Shown in pieces: positions 8,122 to 15,502 of a stretch of DNA of 56,646 nucleotides. Positions within the stretch are counted from its first letter, which is position 1, and the number at the start of each line of letters is the position of its first letter. The DNA is taken from the NCBI GenBank assembly GCA_934433485.1, contig CAKRZR010000014.1:1-56646 (forward strand). Reading direction: 5' to 3'. Below the pieces are notes generated by a model. That model did no database searches, was not told the DNA's origin, and saw only the letters and a list, made by a program, of their open reading frames with translations. Made by a program: the position numbers and the translations under genes. This DNA is from an uncultured Eubacteriales bacterium (GTDB lineage: Bacteria; Bacillota; Clostridia; Oscillospirales; CAG-272).

Positions 8122-9222
8122 ATGGCACAGAAATTCAGAAAAATCGGTGTTTTGACCTCCGGCGGCGATGCGCCGGGTATGAACGCGGCGGTTCGTGCCG
8201 TCACCAGAGAAGCACTCGCAAAGGGTGTTGAGGTGGTTGGTATTTACGGCGGCTATCGCGGCATGATCCACGACGAGATGATCCCGCTGACCTCCCACGA
8301 TGTATCCAACAAAATTCAATTGAGCGGCACGTTCCTCTACTCCGACCGCTGCCTTGAATTCAAGGAAGAAGCCGGTATGCAGAAGGCAATCGCCACGCTG
8401 AAGAAGCACGAGATCGACGGTGTGATCGCAATCGGCGGCGACGGCACGTTCCGCGGCGCAACCGATCTGTCCGCACGCGGGATCCCGACCATCGGCATTC
8501 CCGGCACCATCGACAACGACATTACCGCGTCCGACAACACCATTGGCTTTGATACCGCTATGCAGACCGTGATCGAGAACGTCGACCGTCTGCGCGACAC
8601 CTGCGAGTCCCACGCGCGCTGCAACGTCGTGGAGGTCATGGGCAGAGGCGCGGGCGACATCACGCTGAACACCGCCATCGCATCCGGCGCCGTGGACGCA
8701 GTGATTCCGGAATGCCCCTTTGACGAGGACGCGTGCATTGAGAAAATCATCCGTCTGCGCAGAGCCGGCAAGCGTTCCTTCCTCATCATCGTGTCCGAAG
8801 CGTTCCCGGAAATGGGCGAACATCTGAAAAAGCGCATTGATTCCACCACCAAGGAGCTTGCCGAAAAGGAAGGCAACGACCGTCTGTGGGTTGAAACAAA
8901 GTTCTGCCGTTTGGCGCATATAGTTCGCGGCGGTTCTCCGACGTTGGGCGACAGACTCCTTGCCACCAAGATGGGTGTATTTGCCGTAGACGAGCTGCTT
9001 GCCGGAAAATCCGACCTCGTGGTTGTAGAGCAGAAGGGTGAAATCGTTTCCGTGAACATCGCGTACTCTCAGGTGCTTGACCGCCTGTACAAGGGCACGC
9101 TCAAGGAAGGCATGCTGGAGAAGTTCTCCGCGGAGCAGATTGCCGAAATGGAAAAGTTCATTGCAGAGAAGAAAGAGACCTTCCGCAAGACCTACGCGAT
9201 GTTCGAGACCATTTCGGGCTGA
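8122..9222 (+). CDS. pfkA: ATP-dependent 6-phosphofructokinase
   Basis: This cytosolic glycolytic enzyme phosphorylates fructose 6-phosphate. The 366-residue protein has the N-terminal LTSGGDAPGMN phosphate loop, GGDGT at residues 105-109 and PGTIDND at 127-133, with catalytic Asp131. Gly128 in the last motif is the residue of ATP-using enzymes; pyrophosphate-using ones have Lys there. MGRGAGDI stands where the E. coli enzyme has a slightly different effector and substrate loop. The protein is about 45 residues longer than the E. coli type, with a Glu/Lys-rich C-terminal helix. The ATG at 8122 follows AAAGGA; an upstream in-frame ATG at 8068 lies too close to the promoter and encodes no conserved residues. 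Confidence 0.95.
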   Translation: MAQKFRKIGVLTSGGDAPGMNAAVRAVTREALAKGVEVVGIYGGYRGMIHDEMIPLTSHDVSNKIQLSGTFLYSDRCLEFKEEAGMQKAIATLKKHEIDGVIAIGGDGTFRGATDLSARGIPTIGIPGTIDNDITASDNTIGFDTAMQTVIENVDRLRDTCESHARCNVVEVMGRGAGDITLNTAIASGAVDAVIPECPFDEDACIEKIIRLRRAGKRSFLIIVSEAFPEMGEHLKKRIDSTTKELAEKEGNDRLWVETKFCRLAHIVRGGSPTLGDRLLATKMGVFAVDELLAGKSDLVVVEQKGEIVSVNIAYSQVLDRLYKGTLKEGMLEKFSAEQIAEMEKFIAEKKETFRKTYAMFETISG

Positions 9223-9257
9223 GCGCGCATTGTCATTGCAACGCATAAGGAGCGCAC

Positions 9258-9731
9258 ATGAAGCTATATTTCAAGCAGCGTTTTTTCACGTGGTTTGACA
9301 GCTACGATATCTACGACGAGAACGAGAACACGCTCTTTACCGTAGAGGGGCAGCTTGCGTGGGGACACTGCCTGAAAATATTCGACGCGTCCGGAAACGA
9401 GGTCGGCTGTGTGAAGCAGAAAGTCCTCACATTTCTGCCCTGCTTTGAGATCTACGGCGCAAATGACGCGTATCTCGGCTGCATCCAGAAAGAGTTTTCT
9501 CTGTTTACGCCGCGCTACGATATTGATTTCAACGGCTGGCACGTCGAAGGTAGCTTTCTGGAATGGGATTACACCATTGAGGACGGAGACGGCAAAACGG
9601 TCGCCACAATCTCGAAGGAGCTGTTCCACTGGACAGACACGTATTTGATCGACGTTGCCGACGCCAGGGACGCGCTGCACGCGCTGATGTTTGTTTTGGC
9701 GATCGATGCGGAAAAGTGTTCGAGAAACTAA
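9258..9731 (+). CDS. LURP-one-related (Tubby-like fold) small protein
   Basis: This 157-residue protein has repeated beta-strand pairs typical of the LURP-one-related/YxjI family: FFTWFDSYDIYDEN, LKIFDASGNEVGCVKQK, FEIYGANDAYLGCIQKE and WDYTIEDGDGKTVATISKE. The family forms a Tubby-like barrel; its bacterial role is not known. AAGGAG lies six bases before the ATG. It follows pfkA by 35 bases and is probably cotranscribed. Its last codons and stop lie inside the first copy of a 49-base tandem duplication (9710-9831), so the C-terminus AEKCSRN is encoded by repeat DNA. Confidence 0.85.
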   Translation: MKLYFKQRFFTWFDSYDIYDENENTLFTVEGQLAWGHCLKIFDASGNEVGCVKQKVLTFLPCFEIYGANDAYLGCIQKEFSLFTPRYDIDFNGWHVEGSFLEWDYTIEDGDGKTVATISKELFHWTDTYLIDVADARDALHALMFVLAIDAEKCSRN

Positions 9732-9831
9732 GACACAGAATAAGGCGCGTTTTCCGCTGGAAAAGTGTTCGAGAAACTAAGACACAGAATAAGGCGCGTT
9801 TTCCGCTGGAAAAGTGTTCGAGAAACTAAGA
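9710..9831. repeat. 49-base direct tandem repeat, about 2.5 copies
   Basis: The unit starting GGAAAAGTGTTCGAGAAACT and ending GCGCGTTTTCCGCT occurs at 9710-9758 and 9759-9807 without visible differences, then partially at 9808-9831. The first copy contains the stop codon of the LURP-one-like gene. The GCGGAAAA at the first copy's left edge can pair with TTTTCCGC at its right edge, but no T-run follows. The repeat looks like recent slippage or duplication of a gene end. Confidence 0.95.
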
Positions 9832-9871
9832 TGCTCCGCCGCACAGCGTTTTTGCACCAAAGAACAAACGA

Positions 9872-9906
9872 AAAGACCTGTTATAGTCCGCCTATGGCAG
9901 GTCTTT
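9872..9906 (-). terminator. Terminator of comFC, overlapping its stop codon
   Basis: AAAGACCTG (9872-9880) pairs with CAGGTCTTT (9898-9906). On the minus strand the stem ends in TTTT. The stop codon of comFC at 9894-9892 lies in the loop. It may also serve the plus-strand pfkA unit, although its T-run on that side is short. Confidence 0.75.
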
Positions 9907-10725
9907 CTGGTTGCTTTCGGTTTCCGCCTGCGTCCGTCGTTTTCCGCGAACCGTCCGTGCGAACGCGATCGGGAACACATCCGTAACGCCTTCCTCCGCG
10001 AGCAGCATAATTGCCGCCGTCATGGAAGAGCCGGTGGTAATCACATCGTCGTACAGCAACAGCGGTCCCTGCGGCAGATCAATATCGCGGCGCAGATGGA
10101 GGTTGTGCTCGGCATTCTCCCGACGTTCTGTGGCAGACAGCTTTTTCTGCGTTTTACCGCCGCATTGCAGGAACAGGGGCAGAGCCGGGATTCCAAGCTG
10201 CCTGGCGATTCTTGTCGCGCATTCCTCGCCCTGATCGAAGCCATACTCGCGAAAGCCCTTGTCGGAGCGCGGAATCCACGCAATGCTGCAATTCCGCCAT
10301 GGATTTGCCGCATCGCCGAACGCCATTGCATGCGTACCGCTTTGATACATTTTGTTGAGATCGGCGACGAGCATGGACGCCATATAGTCAAACATTGCCC
10401 TTTTGTAGTCCTTTTTCGCGTTGTGTAGGAGCTTCCGCAGCACCCCGTCCTCGTAGCTGTCGTAAAATGTGTGCGCAAGCCACGTTCGATCCTTGTCGCC
10501 CATCGGAAACATGGTGGGTACGGACAGCGCACAGGTGCATTCCGGCGCAATATGGTGACAGCGCGGACACGTTCGCTTCTCTTCGACAGCCAGCATGGCA
10601 AGACAGCCGGGGCAGATGCCTCTTTCATAGAGGGTCGTCGTCCGACACACGGGACAGGTATATTGAAAAATCTGCTGCGACAGCCATGTGAGCCATTCTT
10701 TGCAGAATGCACGGAATTTTGACAC
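9892..10725 (-). CDS. comFC: ComF-family phosphoribosyltransferase-like competence protein
   Basis: The 277-residue protein has the ComFC pattern: an N-terminal double zinc-ribbon (CPVC, CPGC, CPRC, CTC at about residues 24-66) followed by a type I phosphoribosyltransferase domain with the PRPP-binding loop LLLYDDVITTGSSM near residue 236. ComFC works with the ComFA helicase in DNA uptake during transformation; comFA is not in this window. The start is a GTG at 10725 with AGGAG seven bases upstream. The gene is monocistronic and diverges from the LOG-family gene. Isolated ComF homologues in non-competent anaerobes may serve general recombination or PRPP-related roles. Confidence 0.9.
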   Translation of the reverse strand: MSKFRAFCKEWLTWLSQQIFQYTCPVCRTTTLYERGICPGCLAMLAVEEKRTCPRCHHIAPECTCALSVPTMFPMGDKDRTWLAHTFYDSYEDGVLRKLLHNAKKDYKRAMFDYMASMLVADLNKMYQSGTHAMAFGDAANPWRNCSIAWIPRSDKGFREYGFDQGEECATRIARQLGIPALPLFLQCGGKTQKKLSATERRENAEHNLHLRRDIDLPQGPLLLYDDVITTGSSMTAAIMLLAEEGVTDVFPIAFARTVRGKRRTQAETESNQKDLP

Positions 10726-10780
10726 ACGCTCTCTCCTCTCTTTCGCCGAAAAAATTCACGCTTCGTTTACAGGAACCATG

Positions 10781-10809
10781 TTGGCAAATCGGTACGGATC
10801 GCTTATACT
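10781..10809 (+). promoter_or_regulatory. Promoter of the LOG-family gene
   Basis: TTGGCA (10781-10786), a 17-base spacer and TATACT (10804-10809), followed 20 bases later by AAGGAG. Confidence 0.8.
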
Positions 10810-10844
10810 ATATGGAAAGAAATTGAAACGACAAGGAGATTTGT

Positions 10845-11375
10845 ATGCGAATTTGTGTATATGGCGCGGCAAGCGACAACATTGCGGAAAAATACAAAGC
10901 GGCTGCGTACGCGCTTGGAAAATGGATCGGTGAGAACGGTCACACGCTAGTTTTCGGCGCGGGAGATACAGGTATCATGGGCGCCGTTGCCCGCGGTGTC
11001 CACGATGTCGGCGGAACCATCCTCGGAATCGCGCCGCGCTTTTTCGACACACCGGGCGTACTGTACCAGCACTGCACACAGCTGCTCTTCACAGATACCA
11101 TGCGCGAACGAAAGGACTCCCTGGAGCAGCACAGCGATCTGTTCGTCATGGCGCCCGGCGGGATCGGCACATGGGATGAGTTTTTTGAAATTCTCACGCT
11201 TCGCTCCCTTGGGCAGACAAACAAAACAATCTGTATTCTGAACACCGATGGATATTACGACACGCTGCGCACCCTCCTGCAAAAGGGCACCGATGAGGGA
11301 TTCATCGCCGATTCCGTGGCGGAATGCTACCACATGATCGACACGCCGGAGAAGCTGGCGGATGTGATTGGCTGA
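10845..11375 (+). CDS. LOG-family (TIGR00730) nucleoside 5'-monophosphate phosphoribohydrolase-like protein
   Basis: A 176-residue Rossmann-fold protein with the family hallmark PGGIGTWDE (about residues 104-112), the preceding MRERK motif and an N-terminal ICVYGAAS strand. Family members cleave nucleoside monophosphates to base and ribose 5-phosphate (the plant 'Lonely guy' enzymes act on cytokinin nucleotides); the bacterial role is probably nucleotide salvage. Length is normal for the family. AAGGAG lies eight bases before the ATG. It is monocistronic, between its own promoter and a terminator. Confidence 0.9.
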   Translation: MRICVYGAASDNIAEKYKAAAYALGKWIGENGHTLVFGAGDTGIMGAVARGVHDVGGTILGIAPRFFDTPGVLYQHCTQLLFTDTMRERKDSLEQHSDLFVMAPGGIGTWDEFFEILTLRSLGQTNKTICILNTDGYYDTLRTLLQKGTDEGFIADSVAECYHMIDTPEKLADVIG

Positions 11376-11383
11376 TCATGTAT

Positions 11384-11414
11384 AGGACGATCGTTTCACG
11401 CGGTCGTCCTTTTT
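11384..11414 (+). terminator. Intrinsic terminator of the LOG-family gene
   Basis: AGGACGATCG (11384-11393) pairs with CGGTCGTCCT (11401-11410), with one G-U pair, and is followed by T residues. The minus strand lacks a T-run, so it serves the plus strand only. Confidence 0.88.
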
Positions 11415-11437
11415 CGTGTCCGGCATCGCCATATCGC

Positions 11438-12544
11438 CTACCGCTCTGTTTTTCCGGATTCCAGAATGTCCGCGATCCGTTCGCACGCCTTGCCATCGCC
11501 GTAGGGATTTGACGCGGTCGCCATTTTGCGATAGGAATCCCCGTTTTCGAGAAGCTCCTTGAAATTGTCATAGATGACCGCTTCATCGGTGCCGACAAGC
11601 TTTAACGTACCCGCCTTGATGCCTTCCGGCCGTTCCGTGGTGTCGCGCATGACCAGCACCGGCTTGCCGAGAGACGGGGCCTCCTCCTGGATCCCACCGC
11701 TGTCGGTCAGAATGAGGTAGCAGCGCGCGAGAAAATTGTGGAAATCGAGCACCTCCAGCGGTTCGATGATCCGGATCCGGTCGCAGCCGTCCAGCTCCGC
11801 GTGCGCCGCCTCCCGTACCGCCGGGTTCATGTGAATCGGGTAGATCGCCTTGACGTCCGGGTGCTCATCGAGGATACGGCGGATTGCGCGGAACATATGG
11901 TGCATCGGCTCGCCGAGATTTTCTCTGCGGTGCGCGGTAATCACGATAAGGCGGCTGTCCGAAGCCCAGTCAAGCTCCGGATGCGTGTAATCGGCGCGGA
12001 CCGTCGTGGAGAGCGCATCGATGGCGGTATTGCCGGTCACAAAAATGCTTGCCGGATTTTTCCCCTCACGGAGCAGATTCTCCTTTGCCAGTGCGGTCGG
12101 CGCGAAATTGTACCGTGAAACAATGCTGACCGCCTGTCGGTTAAATTCCTCCGGGAAGGGAGAATCAATATTGTAGGTGCGCAGTCCGGCTTCCACATGA
12201 CCTACCGGGATATGGAGATAGAAGCAGGCAAGCGCGGTCACAAATGTGGTCGAGGTATCGCCATGAACCAGCACGATGTCGGGGAATTCCTTTTCCAGTA
12301 CGGCGCGGATCCGTTCGAGAATGTTGACTGTCACGTCAAACAAGGTCTGCTTGTCCTTCATGATCGACAGATCGTAATCCGGTGTGACATGGAACGCGTC
12401 GAGCACCTGATCGAGCATCTGCCGGTGCTGTCCGGTGACGCAAACAACCGTCGCGATGCCGGATCGCTTTTTCAGTGTGTTGACAAGCGGACACATTTTG
12501 ATCGCTTCCGGTCGCGTACCGAATACGAGCATGACTTTTTTCAT
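11438..12544 (-). CDS. mnaA: Non-hydrolysing UDP-N-acetylglucosamine 2-epimerase
   Basis: The enzyme interconverts UDP-GlcNAc and UDP-ManNAc, supplying ManNAc for wall teichoic acid linkage units or surface polysaccharide. The 368-residue protein starts MKKVMLVFGTRPEAIKM, carries VLVHGDTSTT, GHVEAGLRT, ITAHRRENLG and LTDSGGIQEEAPSLGKPVLVMR, the full series of conserved blocks of the WecB/MnaA GT-B-fold family. The ATG at 12544 follows AAGGAG by seven bases; an upstream in-frame start would overlap the leader. No teichoic acid genes are adjacent, so the gene stands alone with its own promoter. Confidence 0.95.
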   Translation of the reverse strand: MKKVMLVFGTRPEAIKMCPLVNTLKKRSGIATVVCVTGQHRQMLDQVLDAFHVTPDYDLSIMKDKQTLFDVTVNILERIRAVLEKEFPDIVLVHGDTSTTFVTALACFYLHIPVGHVEAGLRTYNIDSPFPEEFNRQAVSIVSRYNFAPTALAKENLLREGKNPASIFVTGNTAIDALSTTVRADYTHPELDWASDSRLIVITAHRRENLGEPMHHMFRAIRRILDEHPDVKAIYPIHMNPAVREAAHAELDGCDRIRIIEPLEVLDFHNFLARCYLILTDSGGIQEEAPSLGKPVLVMRDTTERPEGIKAGTLKLVGTDEAVIYDNFKELLENGDSYRKMATASNPYGDGKACERIADILESGKTER

Positions 12545-12592
12545 GGGGTATCTCCTTGTAGAATCCACAAAAATATTTTCCTATACACTATG

Positions 12593-12621
12593 AGTATACC
12601 ATACTTTTCCCGCAAAATCAA
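12593..12621 (-). promoter_or_regulatory. Promoter of mnaA
   Basis: On the minus strand TTGATT (12621-12616), a 17-base spacer and TATACT (12598-12593). Confidence 0.78.
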
Positions 12622-12660
12622 CCCCTGTGAATTTTTCTTCACAAGTTTTCTCTGTTCCTC

Positions 12661-12688
12661 TTGACTTATGCGGAAATTTTGTTATAAT
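12661..12688 (+). promoter_or_regulatory. Promoter of the Gfo/Idh gene at 12862
   Basis: TTGACT (12661-12666), a 16-base spacer and TATAAT (12683-12688). It is divergent from the mnaA promoter and leaves an unusually long leader of about 165 bases. Confidence 0.8.
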
Positions 12689-12697
12689 AAAGGTGGA

Positions 12698-12861
12698 GTC
12701 AGTCCATGAGACATCGTGTCTTCTCCGCGCGACACAGCGTGGTGCAGTCGATGGTGCGCGGACTGGCGACGGACAGGATTTTTGCCCTGGCACGCACTTT
12801 GCGACTCTGCCATTTCATCAGGCGTATGGCGCGGATACGGGGAGACAGGAGATATATTCAT
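12698..12861 (+). other. Long, possibly structured 5' leader
   Basis: GTCAGTCC (12698-12705) can pair with GGACTGGC (12760-12767), enclosing a hairpin GTGTC/GACAC (12716-12720 with 12731-12735). No known riboswitch was recognised. The region has an open frame joined to the downstream gene, but its codons show no protein-family similarity, so it is treated as untranslated. Confidence 0.4.
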
Positions 12862-13911
12862 ATGAAGAAAAACGCTGCGGTTATCGGTTACGGCGGCATG
12901 GGCGGTGGTTTCCATGTCAAGCATCTGCAAAACAGCGACGTATGTAATTTTGCCGGTATTTACGACATTGATCCCGCAAAAAGAGAGCTTGCCGCTTCCC
13001 GCGGTATCAAGGTATACAACACACGCGAGGAGCTTCTCGCCGATCCCACCATCGATATGGTCACGGTCGCCATCCCGAACGATGTGCATGAGGAAGTCGT
13101 TGTCGCTTCTCTCGCAGCCGGCAAGCACGTGATCTGCGAAAAGCCCGTTACGCTGTCTCTCGATTCTCTGGAACGGATGATCGCAGTCTCCCAAAAGTAT
13201 GACCGCATCTTCTCCGTACACCAGAACCGTCGTTTTGACGTGGACTACCTTGCGATGAAGAAAATCCACGACAGCGGTGAGATCGGAGACGTTATCAACA
13301 TCGAATCCCGCATCCACGGCAGCCGCGGTATCCCCTCCGACTGGCGCGGTATCAAGAAATACGGCGGCGGCATGCTCTACGACTGGGGTATCCACCTCAT
13401 CGACCAGATTTGCATGATCTTAGGCTTCGACGGAATCGCGTCTGTTCGCTGCACCTTCGACCATATCACCAATGAAGAAGTGGACGACGGCTTCCAGTTC
13501 TGGCTGGAATACGAAAACGGTCAGAAGGCGTATGTGGAGGTCGGCACCTACAACTTCATCGCAATGCCCCGTTTCTATATGCGTGCGAAGAACGGCTCCG
13601 CGCTCATCTCCGACTGGCGGCAGAACGCGCATGTGGTCAAGTGCAAGGCTTGGCATGAAAGCGACGTCGTTCCGGTACAGACCGCCGCTGGGCTTACCAA
13701 AACAATGGCGCCGCGTGACAGCGTGACCGTGGATGAATACGACATTGAACGTCCGGTTTCCGATGTGCACGACTACTACCGCAACTTCGTTCGCGCCATC
13801 GATGGTCTGGAGCCGCAGTTTGTCACCCACGACCAGATGCGCACCGATCTGCGACTCATCATGAAGGCATTTGAATCCGTGGAAAAGGGCGGCGAAAAGG
13901 TTCTCTGGTAA
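12862..13911 (+). CDS. Gfo/Idh/MocA-family oxidoreductase
   Basis: The 349-residue protein starts KKNAAVIGYGGMGGGFH (Rossmann phosphate-binding glycines), has DMVTVAIPND, the EKP motif in HVICEKPVTLS, and YDWGIHLIDQ carrying the conserved aspartate and histidine of the substrate site. It is closely similar in layout to the Gfo/Idh gene at 21485 (both with GYGGMGGG/GFGGMAGG, HQNRR/HHNRR and DWGIHL/DWGVHM), so the two are probably paralogues acting on related sugars. The ATG at 12862 has AGGAG ten bases upstream. It is a single-gene unit between its own promoter and the hairpin at 14027. Substrate unknown. Confidence 0.9.
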   Translation: MKKNAAVIGYGGMGGGFHVKHLQNSDVCNFAGIYDIDPAKRELAASRGIKVYNTREELLADPTIDMVTVAIPNDVHEEVVVASLAAGKHVICEKPVTLSLDSLERMIAVSQKYDRIFSVHQNRRFDVDYLAMKKIHDSGEIGDVINIESRIHGSRGIPSDWRGIKKYGGGMLYDWGIHLIDQICMILGFDGIASVRCTFDHITNEEVDDGFQFWLEYENGQKAYVEVGTYNFIAMPRFYMRAKNGSALISDWRQNAHVVKCKAWHESDVVPVQTAAGLTKTMAPRDSVTVDEYDIERPVSDVHDYYRNFVRAIDGLEPQFVTHDQMRTDLRLIMKAFESVEKGGEKVLW

Positions 13912-14026
13912 TCCCCGGCAACGACCGCACTATGCGACCCTCTGCCATAGAAAACAGCAATACAGTATAAAGCGCATTCCGTCGCTGTTATACTCCATTG
14001 CCCCGGATGGTTTTGAAAGCGGGGAG

Positions 14027-14076
14027 AGACGGAGGAGTTCTGTCGGGAATATGGGTTTCCGAGGGCTCCTCCGTCT
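14027..14076 (+). terminator. Perfect 11-bp inverted repeat, probable terminator
   Basis: AGACGGAGGAG (14027-14037) pairs exactly with CTCCTCCGTCT (14066-14076). The T-tract after it is weak (GCTTATTTC), so termination strength is uncertain. It lies between the Gfo/Idh gene and cinA. Confidence 0.6.
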
Positions 14077-14115
14077 GCTTATTTCTTTGAATACTGAAAA
14101 GGAAGTGCCATTCCC

Positions 14116-15393
14116 ATGTCCAATGTTTGTGAAATTCTCTCCGTCGGCACGGAGCTTTTGCTCGGCGACATCGTCAACACCGACACAGCGTTTATCGCCG
14201 GACGGCTGGCAGCGCTCGGTCTCCCTACCTATCGACAGACCGTGGTGGGCGACAACGACGGCAGACTCCATGAGGCGATCCGGGAAGCGTTTTCCCGCGC
14301 CGATATTCTCATTCTGACCGGCGGTCTCGGTCCTACCTGCGACGACATTACGAAAAAGGCGGTCGCGGATTATTTCGGCGTACCGCTTGTGACCGATGAG
14401 GCGGCGAAGGAAGATATTCTCGCGTATTTCCGGGAATCCGGGCGGAAAATGACGGAGAACAACCTGGCGCAGGCGCTCGTACCGGAGGGCTCTGTCGTAT
14501 TTACAAACCACTGGGGTTCCGCGCCGGGTGCCGCGATCTCTTCACCGGATGGCGCAAAAACCGCGATCCTTTTGCCCGGTCCGCCGTCCGAATGCGAGCC
14601 GATGTTTGCAGAAGAAGTAGAGCCGTATCTTGCCGCGCGCTCCGGATACACGATCCGCAGTCTGAATCTCCACCTCTACGGCATCGGAGAAAGCGGCGCG
14701 GAGGCGATTTTACGACCGATCATGGAAGAATCCGAGAATCCAACCGTAGCTCCTTATGCCTGTGAACACGAGGTGCGGATCCGGATCACGGCGCGCGGTA
14801 CATCGGAAAAGGAATGCGAGGATATGATCGCGCAGATGCAGTCCCGCGTGCTTGCCACCGAGGTTGGTCCATATTGCTACACGACCTCCCGGACGGTGTG
14901 GGAATCGAAGAACGCAATCGTACTCCGCTGTCTGGACGCGCTGCGGGAACACAACAAGACCATCGCATGCGCAGAAAGCTGCACCTCCGGTATGCTGTCC
15001 TCCCGAATCGGTGATATTCCCGGCGCGTCGGATGTATATATCGGCAGCGTGGTATCGTATGCCTACGAAATCAAGGAAAGTCTGCTCGGCGTGCCGCACG
15101 CGGTGATCGAGACCTATGGCGCGGTATCGGAGGAATGCGTGCGGTACATGGCGGAAGGCGTACGCAGAATCACAGGAACTGGAATCTCGGTCGCCATTTC
15201 CGGTATTGCGGGTCCCGGCGGCGGCACGGAGAAAAAGCCGGTCGGCACGGTCTGCTTCGCGGTATCGGATGAGAACGGTACGGTCACGGAAACGGCCCAT
15301 TTCAGCCGCAAATCGGATCGCGCCAAGGTTCGCAGACTGTCCACGGCACGCGCGCTCATGCTGGTGATCCGCCGTTTGGAGGGAAAAATATAG
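14116..15393 (+). CDS. cinA: CinA: competence/damage-inducible protein, NMN amidohydrolase
   Basis: A full-length two-domain CinA of 425 residues. The N-terminal MoaB-like domain (about 1-170) has EILSVGTELLLGDIVNT and LTGGLGPTCDD; the C-terminal CinA/PncC domain (about 265-420) has TIACAESCTSGMLSSRI and SGIAGPGGGTEKKPVGTV. The PncC domain hydrolyses NMN to nicotinate mononucleotide in pyridine nucleotide recycling, and the N-terminal domain is an ADP-ribose pyrophosphatase in characterised homologues. AAGGAA precedes the ATG. In many Bacillota cinA sits next to recA; here it does not. Confidence 0.95.
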   Translation: MSNVCEILSVGTELLLGDIVNTDTAFIAGRLAALGLPTYRQTVVGDNDGRLHEAIREAFSRADILILTGGLGPTCDDITKKAVADYFGVPLVTDEAAKEDILAYFRESGRKMTENNLAQALVPEGSVVFTNHWGSAPGAAISSPDGAKTAILLPGPPSECEPMFAEEVEPYLAARSGYTIRSLNLHLYGIGESGAEAILRPIMEESENPTVAPYACEHEVRIRITARGTSEKECEDMIAQMQSRVLATEVGPYCYTTSRTVWESKNAIVLRCLDALREHNKTIACAESCTSGMLSSRIGDIPGASDVYIGSVVSYAYEIKESLLGVPHAVIETYGAVSEECVRYMAEGVRRITGTGISVAISGIAGPGGGTEKKPVGTVCFAVSDENGTVTETAHFSRKSDRAKVRRLSTARALMLVIRRLEGKI

Positions 15394-15502
15394 GTCTGTT
15401 CTGCACCTGATTCACGCAATGCATCTATGAAGAAGCCGAAAAAGGAATACGAACGGCGGAAAGAATCCGTCCGTCAACGACATATCAGAAAGGAGCAATG
15501 GC

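Noticed and set aside
9710..9831. Short CRISPR-like array
   Set aside because: The copies are contiguous with no unique spacers, so this is a tandem duplication, not a CRISPR.
12706..12861. N-terminal extension of the Gfo/Idh protein reaching back into the leader
   Set aside because: The extra 52 residues show no similarity to the family and the good ribosome binding site is at the later ATG.
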